A stretch of DNA of 64,000 nt from CAVQCJ01 sp963711005. Its GTDB lineage: Bacteria; Actinomycetota; Actinomycetes; Prado026. The position numbers were made by a program, and so were the translations under genes. Every line of letters starts with the position of its first letter. The stretch's first letter is position 1. The DNA is taken from NCBI GenBank assembly GCA_963711005.1, contig CAVQCJ010000002.1, positions 930,001 to 994,000 on the forward strand, read 5' to 3'. This document shows positions 8,640 through 16,916 of the stretch, one piece after another. The notes under the pieces were generated by a model. That model was not told where the DNA came from, searched no databases, and saw only the letters and a list, made by a program, of their open reading frames with translations.

Positions 8640-8655
8640 CTGCACTTATGTTCGG
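8636..8655 (+). repeat. dispersed array element, copy 2
   Basis: CTAACTGCACTTATGTTCGG, a divergent copy close to copy 11 (GTAACGGCACATAGGTTCGG). It contains the TAA stop of the DinB-like gene and, on the opposite strand, the TAA stop of the MafI-like gene. Confidence 0.6.
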
Positions 8656-8946
8656 TCCGGGCAGCGCGCAAGATCCTCGGCCACCTCGGCACCGAGACCC
8701 ATGCGTGCGGCCAGGGCATCCAGATCGGCACGCTCGTCGGCGCTGATCGCCGCAGTCAGTTCCGCCAGCACGGTGACAATCTGCTCCAGCGCCAGCCCCC
8801 TGGGCGTTGTGGTCTATGAAGCCGGCGATCAGGTCCGCGTCAGCGCGAGGCAGTCGGTCACCCAGACGGATCAGAAGCCCTCAAGTGGACCTTGGATCTC
8901 CTCGTAGTAGCCGACGCCCACTCGTCCATCCGCGCCCACCCGAGCG
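8646..8946 (-). pseudogene. small MafI-like immunity protein gene, frameshifted
   Basis: Three pieces on the minus strand join into one roughly 100-residue protein if two frameshifts are repaired: GVGYYEEIQGPLEG, then LIRLGDRLPRADADLIAGFI, then ALEQIVTVLAELTAAISADE ending in AARMGLGAEVAEDLARCPDR. The pattern resembles short MafI-type immunity proteins, a tentative match from memory. The 5' end runs into array element copy 3 at 8950, so the N-terminus may be cut. The stop overlaps copy 2. Confidence 0.4.
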
Positions 8947-8949
8947 CCC

Positions 8950-8969
8950 GTGAACGGCACTTCGGCGCG
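8950..8969 (+). repeat. dispersed array element, copy 3
   Basis: GTGAACGGCACTTCGGCGCG, preceded by CGAGCGCCC. The adjacent base triplet at 8971 is the stop of the minus-strand ankyrin-repeat gene. Confidence 0.7.
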
Positions 8970-8970
8970 G

Positions 8971-9321
8971 CTAATCCGTGTCGATGATCGTGCGAGCCAG
9001 CAATGTCTGAGCGACCTCGCTGCCTTCGTCTGCCAGCCGCTGCAGCGTGGCGACGTCACCTCGCTCCGAGGCGATAGTGGCTCGCTGGTCCACCGCCGAC
9101 GTGACGCCGTTGTCGATCAGATACTCCAACGTCTCAAGGTCGCCCTGCTCAGCGGCCCGCTTCGCGAGCAAGTCGCCCGCGGACTCGTTCCCGGCGTCGA
9201 TGAGGTACTTCAGCGTCTCGACATCTCCGTCCATGGCTGCGAGGTGGGCGAGGCGTTCGGCAGCCTCCTCGTTTCCTTGGTCGACCAACTGACGAAGGGC
9301 GTTCCGATCGGTTCCGGTCAT
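8971..9321 (-). CDS. ankyrin-repeat-like small protein
   Basis: A 116-residue protein built from at least three ankyrin-like helical repeats: AAMDGDVETLKYLIDAGNES, AAEQGDLETLEYLIDNGVTS and ASERGDVATLQRLADEG. It is probably a cytoplasmic protein-interaction module; the partner is unknown. ATG 9321 has GGAGAC upstream. The stop codon abuts array element copy 3, so this is a gene unit transcribed toward its element. Confidence 0.78.
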   Translation of the reverse strand: MTGTDRNALRQLVDQGNEEAAERLAHLAAMDGDVETLKYLIDAGNESAGDLLAKRAAEQGDLETLEYLIDNGVTSAVDQRATIASERGDVATLQRLADEGSEVAQTLLARTIIDTD

Positions 9322-9413
9322 GTCTCCAAGGTATGACCGGAAGGGTGGCTCCGCAGGAGGAACGTGCAGGCGAGAGCGAACTTCGCGGACGTGTGCGCAC
9401 ACAACAGCGCCGA

Positions 9414-9824
9414 TTAGTTGATGATCTCGCCACGTTCATCTGTGAGGATCGCCGAAAGTCGGTCGTGCCATTCCGCTAGCGCCGCGGGGGTGAGCCGCGT
9501 CCAGTCGGTCACCTCGCCGACGATCCTGAGAGGATCTCTGGTGCGGTAGGACCGGGTTGGGTTACCGGGGAACTTCTTGTCGGTCACGTTCGGGTCGTCC
9601 TCGAACGCCCCTGTTGGCTCAACGGCGTAGACGCGTGGAGCAGCTTCTCCTGCCGCGAGTTCCGCAGCGAGCCCGGCACCGTCAGCCAGTGCAGTGAAGT
9701 AGATGTGGTTCATCACGACTTCGGGCCGGTAGTTCGACCGAAAGCCAGCGGTGAGGAGGTCGCCCACCTCCAGATCGGCTTTCGTGCCGTGGAAGAACGG
9801 CCCCTCATCCAGCACGTCACCCAC
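9414..9824 (-). CDS. arr: rifampin ADP-ribosyltransferase
   Basis: The 136-residue protein matches Arr enzymes along its length: FFHGTKADLEVGDLLTAGFR, then MNHIYFTALADGAGLAAELA, then VEPTGAFEDDPNVTDKKFPG and NPTRSYRTRDPLRIVGEVTD. Arr inactivates rifamycins by NAD-dependent ADP-ribosylation of the C23 hydroxyl. I chose GTG 9824 because GGAGG lies eight bases upstream; an in-frame ATG at 9863 would add 13 residues. In Gram-negative integrons arr-2 and arr-3 are classical cassettes, so its presence between two array elements supports a cassette-like origin. A degenerate element may lie at its 3' end (about 9400-9420). Confidence 0.92.
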   Translation of the reverse strand: MGDVLDEGPFFHGTKADLEVGDLLTAGFRSNYRPEVVMNHIYFTALADGAGLAAELAAGEAAPRVYAVEPTGAFEDDPNVTDKKFPGNPTRSYRTRDPLRIVGEVTDWTRLTPAALAEWHDRLSAILTDERGEIIN

Positions 9825-9882
9825 CGCCACAGCCTCCAGGACGACAATGGTGCACCCGCGCATATTGCCGGGTCTGGGGCGA

Positions 9883-9904
9883 ACAGAACAGCACCTACGC
9901 GCGG
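9883..9904 (+). repeat. dispersed array element, copy 4
   Basis: ACAGAACAGCACCTACGCGC followed by GG, a divergent copy similar to copies 13 and 16. It contains the TAG stop (cta at 9895-9897) of the minus-strand gene upstream and separates it from arr. Confidence 0.55.
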
Positions 9905-10181
9905 TCGGCCTCGAACCGGCGAAGCCGCTCGTTGGCTTTGTCGAGATACGTGCGACCAGGGAGGCTGCCACTGCCGACCTGCTCCACGAGGTACCGCTGC
10001 TCGGCCTCCAGGACCGCCCGCGGCGGTCCGGGCCGTCACCGAAGTCCTGCCAGACCACTGTGCCGTCGTCGCGGGCGATATCGACGGACCAGCTCTCGTC
10101 GTCTGCCTTGACGAGGAACCTCCAGCCACGGGGCAGCACCGCCTGTGCCTCCTCGGCGAGGGGGTGATCCGCAGATTCCAC
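9895..10181 (-). pseudogene. hypothetical small protein with one frameshift
   Basis: From ATG 10181 the frame reads EEAQAVLPRGWRFLVKADDE and VDIARDDGTVVWQDFGDG, then shifts near 10020-10035. The neighbouring frame continues as AVLEAEQRYLVEQVGSGSLP and TYLDKANERLRRFEADRA before a TAG inside array element copy 4. Both parts look like real protein, so a single indel (natural or technical) splits one roughly 95-residue gene. I recognise no family. The uncorrected frame runs on into arr, which is an artefact. Confidence 0.55.
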
Positions 10182-10211
10182 GGGTCCAGCATGGCGGACG
10201 CCGACCCGCCC

Positions 10212-10231
10212 GTGATCGGCACTTCGGCGCG
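10212..10231 (+). repeat. dispersed array element, copy 5
   Basis: GTGATCGGCACTTCGGCGCG, preceded by ACCCGCCC, nearly identical to copy 3. Confidence 0.65.
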
Positions 10232-10464
10232 CGCCAATGCGATCATCCGGGGGTTTGCTGGGCTGGCCCTGCGCCGTCGCCGACGTGGGGAACGCAGGGT
10301 CACCAGGAACGCCCGTACTGCCAATCAGCTCTGGAAGCTACCCCGGCTGTTCGGCGTGTTGGGGTCAAGGGAGGGCAAATCCCAACGCAGACCCTCGTCG
10401 CCGGTGGAACACTGCCCACTGCCCAGACCCGACGGTGGGCTCGGCGTACCCGTTGGGGGGAACG

Positions 10465-11580
10465 TTGGCGATTCGGGACAAGTTGGCCGACGGAGCGACG
10501 AGCTACCTACGGCCCGACGAGCGCATCCAAGCCACGTTCATGGCGTTGAGCGGGCGACAGTCCTACAACGATGTCGGGGTCGTGGTGAGCGATCAACGGA
10601 TCATGTTGTTCTCCCTGACCATGACCGGCGCCTTGAACGAGTTCCTCTCCCAGGTTGACCGGGGCACGCGGATCGGTCCGGCGCACGGCCTGATGTTGTA
10701 CGCCACCTCGGCACTGGGCCCTGCTCTGAGCATTCACCGCAGGTTCTTTCGTGATGTCGCGGCTGCCGATGCCGCAATCGACGACCACTCACCCTGGCAG
10801 TCGGCCCCCACCGAGTCGACCGGGCTGCCGGGGAGCAGCTACCAGGAATCAGCTCCCCCCGACCTTGCGGGTTGGTACCCGGACCCGGCGGACGAGAGCA
10901 GGACTCGTCAGTTCGACGGAACCCACTGGGGGCCATGGGTTCGTGCGGGCGGCCCGCGCGACACACCCGAACCGTCCCCGGCAACGCTGACCTGGGATCC
11001 CCTGCCTGACTGGACCGTGTCGCTCGCGGAGGCCAGCCGCAAGGCCGCGAGGGCTCAAGGGTCAGCCTTCGTCGGGCTCGGCCTTAGCCTCATGGTCCTG
11101 TTCGCCGCGGCGGCTGGCTTCATGTTCGAGGACACCCAGCCCCGGCCAGAGTTCTCGGGTACGACGTTCCTGGGCCTCGTCGCCCTGGCGCTGGGATGGT
11201 TCGGGTTCGTCGAACTCACCCGCGCCCGGAACTGGTCGGTACTGGAGCGGGCGATGAGGAGTGCCGCAGCGCAGGGAAGGAACGGTCAGCAGTGGAAGTT
11301 GGTGCCTCGACCGCACCGAGGGCTGCGGATCGCCGCGTCCGTTGTGGTGGTGGTCGCTGTCGTTCTGGTGTGGATCGGCGTCGACAGTGAGCAGATGTAC
11401 GTCGGGGAAGCCACCGCAGGCTCGGTTCCCGACCCGACGTTCACGAGCCAGGCGCTCACCGTGGGGATCGTCGGGCTGGTCGGTGTCGGGCTTCTCGTGC
11501 TGTTGCTGCGCAGACCGCAGCGCCTGGTGCTTGTCGCGGATCCACCGGTCGACCAAGCGACCGGAACTAGTAGCGCTTGA
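10465..11580 (+). CDS. DUF2510 domain membrane protein
   Basis: A roughly 371-residue protein. The N-terminal part (RPDERIQATFMALSGRQSYN, VVVSDQRIMLFSL) looks like a PH-type soluble domain. A DUF2510 motif follows (LAGWYPDPADESRTRQFDG then THWG) near residue 135. Four hydrophobic helices occupy the C-terminal half (FVGLGLSLMVLFAAAAGFMF; VALALGWFGF; AASVVVVVAVVLVWIG; LTVGIVGLVGVGLLVLLL). The frame is open from 10237, but TTG 10465 with GGGGGGAAC directly upstream is the most credible start. Function unknown. It lies between elements 5 and 6. Confidence 0.7.
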   Translation: MAIRDKLADGATSYLRPDERIQATFMALSGRQSYNDVGVVVSDQRIMLFSLTMTGALNEFLSQVDRGTRIGPAHGLMLYATSALGPALSIHRRFFRDVAAADAAIDDHSPWQSAPTESTGLPGSSYQESAPPDLAGWYPDPADESRTRQFDGTHWGPWVRAGGPRDTPEPSPATLTWDPLPDWTVSLAEASRKAARAQGSAFVGLGLSLMVLFAAAAGFMFEDTQPRPEFSGTTFLGLVALALGWFGFVELTRARNWSVLERAMRSAAAQGRNGQQWKLVPRPHRGLRIAASVVVVVAVVLVWIGVDSEQMYVGEATAGSVPDPTFTSQALTVGIVGLVGVGLLVLLLRRPQRLVLVADPPVDQATGTSSA

Positions 11581-11898
11581 CTCACGACCAAGATCCGCAC
11601 CGAATGTCGGGACACGGGACTGCGGGCCAGCCGGTTCCTCGTCGTCCGGCGCAGCGCCTAGCCGCGCCGGCACGCTTCGACCGGACCGGGGAGACCCGTG
11701 GACGCGCGCAGGGTGGAGGTCGACGAACCACCGCGGTCGAACCGTACGGGATGGCGTCAGCAGCGAAGCCTCAGCCAGCTCATGGCCCGAGTTGTAGCGC
11801 GTCACCAATCGCCCCCGAGTGTCATCACGAAGCGGCGATTGAACGGGGCGATGTCCTCAGCCAGTCACTTCGCGGCCCGGTATCCACCCGCAGAGAGC
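11581..11898. other. intergenic stretch with a possible minus-strand gene tail
   Basis: No intact gene. On the minus strand, about 11803-11900, one frame reads LSAGGYRAAK, an in-frame TGA, then LAEDIAPFNRRFVMTLGGDW and a stop. It looks like the tail of a protein whose 5' part ended at array element copy 6. I cannot name it. Confidence 0.3.
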
Positions 11899-11936
11899 GC
11901 CGGATCTGATCAGCCCCCTAACGGCACGTCGGTGCG
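11899..11936 (+). repeat. dispersed array element, copy 6 (long form)
   Basis: GCCGGATCTGATCAGCC at the left, then CTAACGGCACGTCGGTGCG at the right. Within the core, GCAC and GTGC can pair around the loop GTCG. Confidence 0.75.
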
Positions 11937-11989
11937 GGTGTATCTGCGGCAGCGTCCAGGGGAGCGCTTTCCCGCTTGTGCTGCGCAGC

Positions 11990-12309
11990 TCACTGTGGCG
12001 TCCACCACGTCCTCACAGCCTCCGGCGCGTCGCGGAGCTGGCTCTAGAAGTGCCGCAGCAGGGATTCGGTCTCGTCCCAGGGTGCGGCCGAGATTCGCTC
12101 CTCCTGGGGCTCACCTCGAAGCAGTACAGAATGGCGTCCGAGGTAACGTCGGGTAGGTCCACCAATCCCGCGGCGCTGACTGCGATCCGTGCCTCTACCT
12201 CCTGGGCGATCACGGCGGCGAGCCCCGGCGCCATCGCAAGGGCGGCCTGGTACCCGGCGATCGCGTTCTGCTCCTCGTCATCCACAACAGGAGGGTCGTT
12301 GTCGCCCAC
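11990..12309 (-). pseudogene. hypothetical small protein with one frameshift
   Basis: ATG 12309 starts DDEEQNAIAGYQAALAMAPG and VSAAGLVDLPDVTSDAILYC. The frame shifts near 12110 in a CCCCAGGAGGAG stretch, and the next frame continues EERISAAPWDETESLLRHF to a TAG at 12044. The same frame goes on after that TAG (SQLRDAPEAVRTWWTPQ) to a TGA at 11990, so the TAG may itself be a mutation. Family unknown. The gene is bounded by elements 6 and 7. Confidence 0.5.
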
Positions 12310-12320
12310 CCGCGCCTACT

Positions 12321-12357
12321 GCCGGATCGGATCAGCCTCTAACGGCACGTCGGTGCG
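12321..12357 (+). repeat. dispersed array element, copy 7 (long form, near consensus)
   Basis: GCCGGATCGGATCAGCCTCT followed by AACGGCACGTCGGTGCG. With copies 6 and 14 it defines the long consensus. Confidence 0.8.
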
Positions 12358-12389
12358 GCCCAGCCCCTTGATCACTAGGATCCGCGAAC

Positions 12390-12821
12390 GTGGCGATCAT
12401 CAACAGTTCAGTGCGGATCGACCGTTCGCCTGAGGCCGTGTTCGACTCGGTCAGCGACCTACGCAGCGAGTTGGAGTGGAACCCCAAAGTCCGCGTGATG
12501 GAGAAGATCACCGAGGGTCCGGTCGGCTTGGGGACCCAGTTCAAGGCCAAATGGACCAAGAGCCCGCTCGTCGAGCTGGAGATCACGAGCTTCGACCGGC
12601 CACGCGGATGGTCGTACCGCAACGGCGGGGCCATCTCTGTCGTCCTGACGATCTCGCTGGAATCCTTGGACGATGGGTGAGCAACCATGCTGCGGAGCCG
12701 CTTCGACGCAACCCCACACGGGCCGATCAGACTGATCTTCCCCCTCCTGCTGGCCAGCCTGCGCCGCGAGGAGGCCCAGAACATGCAGCTGGTCAAGCAG
12801 CGGGTCGAGTCCACGGCCTGA
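12390..12821 (+). pseudogene. SRPBCC (START-like) family protein, frameshifted
   Basis: The first 96 residues (NSSVRIDRSPEAVFDSVSDL, ELEWNPKVRVMEKITEGPVG, FDRPRGWSYRNGG) are a clear polyketide-cyclase/START-like domain. The frame ends at a TGA at 12678, but the neighbouring frame carries the expected C-terminal helix (TMLRSRFDATPHGPIRLIFP, LLLASLRREEAQNMQLVKQR) to a TGA at 12819. One indel near 12670-12680 therefore splits a roughly 144-residue gene. Such proteins bind small hydrophobic ligands. Confidence 0.7.
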
Positions 12822-12902
12822 CCGCTGTGTACCTGCAGGGCCGAAGTTGTTCAAGCCGACAGCGCCTCGATGATGGCGCTCGCATTCTTGGCGTTGCTAG
12901 GG

Positions 12903-13278
12903 CTATCTCACCAGCGCTACGAGAACCAGGGTCGTCCTGGCCAGTCCGAGAACGAAGCCGAACGGCAGCGCGAACCCGAACCAGAACAGCAGCTCGAGAG
13001 GAAGGATCGCCAGCGCCATCCACGCCCCGACCTTCGCCTCCTGCCACAACAGCCAGCCGACGGCCACCTCGGCAACGCAGACCACGACAAACGTCACCAA
13101 CAACGCGACCGGACGTGTCGATCCCGCGTTGGTGGAACGGGCCCTTGCCGTAGGTGGGGAAGCCCAGGAACGTCCACACCTCGCCGTGGCGCGCGGAGTA
13201 CCACGTTCCGCAAACACCTGGAAGGCCGAACCACAGACCCAACGCGACGCTGAAGCCGCCGGCCACCCTCAGCAACAT
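12903..13278 (-). pseudogene. small integral membrane protein, frameshifted
   Basis: ATG 13278 starts MLLRVAGGFSVALGLWFGLP, then SARHGEVWTFLGFPTYGKGP. The frame shifts near 13115, and the next frame supplies three more helices (ALLVTFVVVCVAEVAVGWLL; MALAILPLELLFWFGFALPF; FVLGLARTTLVLVALV). The repaired product has about 125 residues and four membrane helices. Function unknown. It is convergent with the SRPBCC gene, with no element visible between them. Confidence 0.55.
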
Positions 13279-13339
13279 TCCGACCCGCCTCCGCACCCGT
13301 GCGGCAGGCCCACAAGGTGCCCGCGCATGCGCCCAGAAT

Positions 13340-13377
13340 GCCGGACCAGACCAGCCCGGTAACGGCACTTCGGGGTG
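13340..13377 (+). repeat. dispersed array element, copy 8 (long form)
   Basis: GCCGGACCAGACCAGCCCGG then TAACGGCACTTCGGGGTG. Confidence 0.7.
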
Positions 13378-13400
13378 ACTCGGTTTGGGAGTCTGATCGT

Positions 13401-14135
13401 GTGTACATCGGCGAACGGCTAGCTGAGGCCCTCGATGGTGCGCTGGACGACACCTCAGTGTGGCGGCTGGAGGTGGATCATGCTCGGCGGAAAGTTCGGC
13501 TGTTCGTGGAGGTCTTTGCCCTGCCCATGGATGAAGGGCTCGCTGACCCTCGGCGCATCCTGGACCTGAGCGGCGCCTCGGAGGTCCGGATTCTGCTGAC
13601 CAAGATCAGTAGCGAGTGGGCCACGAGCGGGGAGGCGCCCGTCGCGGTGGCCCTGACCGACCTCGACGCGGTCAACGGGTTCCTCGCCTCGCTCACCTTC
13701 TTTACCCCCATGTACGACGGACCGTTCATCAACCTGGAGACCAGGTCCCCGCCTAAGTGGTGGACCTCCGCCCATCATCCATTGGACGGATACGCGCTCT
13801 TCAGCGACGACGACCTGGTTGTGTCCTGGCCTGACGAGAGGGGGCCCAACACTCTGCGATGGTTCATGGAATCCCTGGCGACCGACGCTCACGAGGACGG
13901 TCACCCGAAGGGTCCTGTCTACGTCATTGAGGGGCTGATCCGTTTCGACGATCTGGATGTCACCGCGGCTGACGGCTCTGTGATAATTCTGGAGGACTTC
14001 ATCAGAGGCGCTGGCCGAGCGTGGAACGCACTCTCGTCGGGTGACCGGAGGTTGTCCACCGAGGCACAAGCTCAGGCCAACCGGCGGCAGCCGCACTGGA
14101 ACGAAAGATGCTTCCCCACCAAGCGCACCGACTGA
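13401..14135 (+). CDS. hypothetical protein
   Basis: A 244-residue acidic, probably cytoplasmic protein with regular secondary structure but no motif I recognise. Segments such as RLEVDHARRKVRLFVEVFAL, VRILLTKISSEWATSGEAPV and LVVSWPDERGPNTLRWFMES suggest an alpha/beta fold. The GTG at 13401 directly after element 8 is the preferred start; the frame is open further upstream only through the repeat itself. It converges on the cyclase/ATPase gene, which ends 39 bases away. Confidence 0.65.
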   Translation: MYIGERLAEALDGALDDTSVWRLEVDHARRKVRLFVEVFALPMDEGLADPRRILDLSGASEVRILLTKISSEWATSGEAPVAVALTDLDAVNGFLASLTFFTPMYDGPFINLETRSPPKWWTSAHHPLDGYALFSDDDLVVSWPDERGPNTLRWFMESLATDAHEDGHPKGPVYVIEGLIRFDDLDVTAADGSVIILEDFIRGAGRAWNALSSGDRRLSTEAQAQANRRQPHWNERCFPTKRTD

Positions 14136-14173
14136 CGGGGCGTATCCACGAAACACATGGAATGCCCGGAGCT

Positions 14174-16774
14174 CTAAGTGGCGAGGGCGCCTTTGTCGGC
14201 TCGCTGTACCCCGGGCGGCGCGTCGCACGAGGCAGCCAGCAACGCATCGGCGAACGCCGCTGCCGAGGTGAGCGTATGGAGTCTGCCCCGCGCTACCGCC
14301 TCACGAGCGTCGTGCGTGTCGCCGAGCACGTTCGCCTCGAAATCGCCGTGCCGGGCCCGAACCTCCCACGGCTTGTGCCCTGCCCCGCTCAGCTCTCGAA
14401 GGACGTCAGCGGCGCCGACAAGCTCGCCCGACGAGCTCGAGTCCCCTCGCGCAGCCGTCCAAACGGCAACGGCCTCCAGCGCGTGCGCCGTGCAGCCCGA
14501 GTTGCTGGAGCCGGCGAGGATGGCGACCGCCTCTCGCAGAAACGGCGCGGCTGCGTCGAGGTCGCCGGCGTTGAGCTCAATGACCGCCCGCCCCTCGAAG
14601 GCATGCGCAAGCATGCTCTGGGATCCGAGATCGCGGAAACGTCGCTCGGCTTCCACCGCCATTACCGTCGCACTCGCCCGGTCGGCTTCACGCAAGGACG
14701 CGTACCAAACGGTCTTTGCCAGGCCGAACGGGTCGTCGAGTGATCGGAACTCGTCCAGGCATACGGTCACGAGCCGGTCGACGGTTGCCAGATCCCCCAC
14801 TCCCCAGGAACCGTTGATCACCTCTGCTGTCGCCCATGCCGCGTTGAGGCGGTCACCGACCTGCTCGAAGCCGGCAGCCGCGGCCGACCCGAAGTCGACA
14901 ACGGCTGCCCAGTCGCCCTGGTCAGTCGCGAGGGTGGCCACAGTGAGCTGCGCCTGTGCGACGACGATCGTCGGATGCATTTCGGCGCCTCGGGCGAGCA
15001 GATCGACGATCAGAGCGCGCCGCTCACTGGGTAGGCCCACGGGTACGGCAGTCACCAGCCGCAGCGCGCCCGTAAGGTCGCCCTTCTCGGTCGCCCGGTC
15101 CATCGCGGCGCGCAGGTTGGTCCGCTCGGGCATGGCCGCTGCAAGGGCGGCGTCCATGCCCGGAGTACGCATGGCCCGCTCGAGCCGCTCGACAAGGCTC
15201 ATCGCCCAGGCGAGCAACCCATCGCGCCAGGTCTCAGACTCGCCGTGTTCGAACTGACGCTCACGCCCGAACTGACGGAGTGTCTCCAGCAGTTGATGGC
15301 GGTCGGGGCCGGAACCGGTCTCTACCGGAACGACCAACGACTTCTCGACCAGCCGGCCGATGCCGTCGATAACATCAAGCATGCCGTGGCCGGTGACCGC
15401 TCCGACAGCGTCGAGGGTAAAGCTGTCGGGGAACGTGCTCACTGCCCGGAACAGCTCGCGCTCAGGGGCGCCCAGCATGTCGTAGCTCCACGCCACCACC
15501 GCTTCGAGCGTGCGCTGGCGTGAGGGGTCGGTGCGGCTTCCACCGGTCAGCAGCCGGAACCGATCGTCGAGCCGTGCAGCGAGCTCCGCCAGCGACAGTG
15601 AGCGAAGCCGCGCCACGGCAAGCTCGATCGCCAGCGGCAGCCCGTCCAACCGCCGGCACACATGTTCGACGAGCTGAAGGTCGGTCGCTTCGGGGTCGAA
15701 GCCCGGCACTACGGCGGCGGCCCGGGTGAGGAACAACTGGGTGGCCTCTCCGTCCAATCCCAGGGGCGGGACGCGGAGGGCGAGCTCGCCCCGTACGCCG
15801 AGCAGCTCGCGGCTTGTCGCCAAGATCCGGACAGTGGGGCAGGCACGAAGCAGGTGGTCGACGAACTCGGCTACGCCGTCCACGATCTGCTCGCAGTTGT
15901 CCAGGACCAGGAGCACGTCGTGGATACGGACCCATTCGGCCACGGTCTCCTGGACCGGACGCCCCGCACGTTCGCGTAGACCGAGCACCGATGCGACCAA
16001 CGAGGAAACCCGCGACGCCTCCGACAGCGGGGCAAGCTCGACGAGCCAAGCGCCGTCGGGCAGCGACCCCAGGAGGCTGACGGCGGCCTCCAGCGCGAGC
16101 CGGGTCTTCCCGCTGCCCCCTGCCCCGGTCAAGGTAACGAGACGATGACTGGCGAGCCCGTCTGTCACCTCGACCAGCTCAACAGCTCGGCCGATGAATT
16201 CGTCCGTAGCGACGGGGAGGTTGTTCGGCATCCCCGTAAGCGAGCGCAGCGGGGGGAACGACTCGGCCAGGCCGTCGCCGACCAGCTGCACGATGCGTAC
16301 TGCCTCGGTCAGATCCTTCAGGCGATGCTCGCCCAGATCGCGCACCTCGTAATCAGGGACGAGCGTGTGTGTCACACCAGTCAGCAGCACCTGCCCCCCG
16401 TGCCCGGCCGAGCAGACCCGCGCGGTCACATGCAGGGGCATGCCAAAATAGTCGTCCCCCTTCTGGCGTACATCGCCAGTATGGACGGCCATCCGCACGC
16501 GCACCGGACCGTCGTCCGGCCACGGGTGGGCGCTCAGGCGGCGCTGCGCGCCCGCGGCAGCCGCCACCGCGTCACCGGCCGACGCGAACACCGCAAACAC
16601 CGCATCGCCTTCGAAGCCCAACAAGAAGCCCGAGTGCTCCTCGATCGACGAGCGCAGGATGTCGCGCTGGGCCTCCAGCAGCACGTCGTAGCCCGCACCG
16701 AGGGTATGGAGCAACCGAGTGGACCCCTCCACATCGGTGAACAGGAACGAGACCGTGCCGGTCGGGAGATCCAC
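14174..16774 (-). CDS. adenylate/guanylate cyclase domain protein with NB-ARC-type ATPase and TPR-like tail
   Basis: About 866 residues. The N-terminal 170 are a class III cyclase domain (GTVSFLFTDVEGSTRLLHTL; FEGDAVFAVFASAGDAVAAA; VRVRMAVHTGDVRQKGDDYF). It is followed by a STAND/LuxR-like ATPase: Walker A LTGAGGSGKTRLALEAA, Walker B HDVLLVLDNCEQIV, then ATSRELLG. A long alpha-helical repeat region ends the protein. GTG 16774 starts the family-like sequence; the frame extends 31 codons further without similarity. Such proteins are signalling regulators. At 2.6 kb it is the largest gene in the repeat array, between elements 8 and 9. Confidence 0.82.
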   Translation of the reverse strand: MDLPTGTVSFLFTDVEGSTRLLHTLGAGYDVLLEAQRDILRSSIEEHSGFLLGFEGDAVFAVFASAGDAVAAAAGAQRRLSAHPWPDDGPVRVRMAVHTGDVRQKGDDYFGMPLHVTARVCSAGHGGQVLLTGVTHTLVPDYEVRDLGEHRLKDLTEAVRIVQLVGDGLAESFPPLRSLTGMPNNLPVATDEFIGRAVELVEVTDGLASHRLVTLTGAGGSGKTRLALEAAVSLLGSLPDGAWLVELAPLSEASRVSSLVASVLGLRERAGRPVQETVAEWVRIHDVLLVLDNCEQIVDGVAEFVDHLLRACPTVRILATSRELLGVRGELALRVPPLGLDGEATQLFLTRAAAVVPGFDPEATDLQLVEHVCRRLDGLPLAIELAVARLRSLSLAELAARLDDRFRLLTGGSRTDPSRQRTLEAVVAWSYDMLGAPERELFRAVSTFPDSFTLDAVGAVTGHGMLDVIDGIGRLVEKSLVVPVETGSGPDRHQLLETLRQFGRERQFEHGESETWRDGLLAWAMSLVERLERAMRTPGMDAALAAAMPERTNLRAAMDRATEKGDLTGALRLVTAVPVGLPSERRALIVDLLARGAEMHPTIVVAQAQLTVATLATDQGDWAAVVDFGSAAAAGFEQVGDRLNAAWATAEVINGSWGVGDLATVDRLVTVCLDEFRSLDDPFGLAKTVWYASLREADRASATVMAVEAERRFRDLGSQSMLAHAFEGRAVIELNAGDLDAAAPFLREAVAILAGSSNSGCTAHALEAVAVWTAARGDSSSSGELVGAADVLRELSGAGHKPWEVRARHGDFEANVLGDTHDAREAVARGRLHTLTSAAAFADALLAASCDAPPGVQRADKGALAT

Positions 16775-16897
16775 GTCACCCTGACGGACGCCAGAGCTCG
16801 AGCTGAATGCCGTCCCCGACCCTGAAGGCCACATGATCTCCGCTGGTGATCTCGGGCATGCGCGCAAGGTACACCGATCGGGCGCGCGACCCTCCGG

Positions 16898-16916
16898 CGA
16901 TCGGCACGTCGGTGCG
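16898..16916 (+). repeat. dispersed array element, copy 9
   Basis: CGATCGGCACGTCGGTGCG, preceded by CCCTCCGG. The right core is intact; the left half is not of the GCCGGATC type. Confidence 0.7.
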
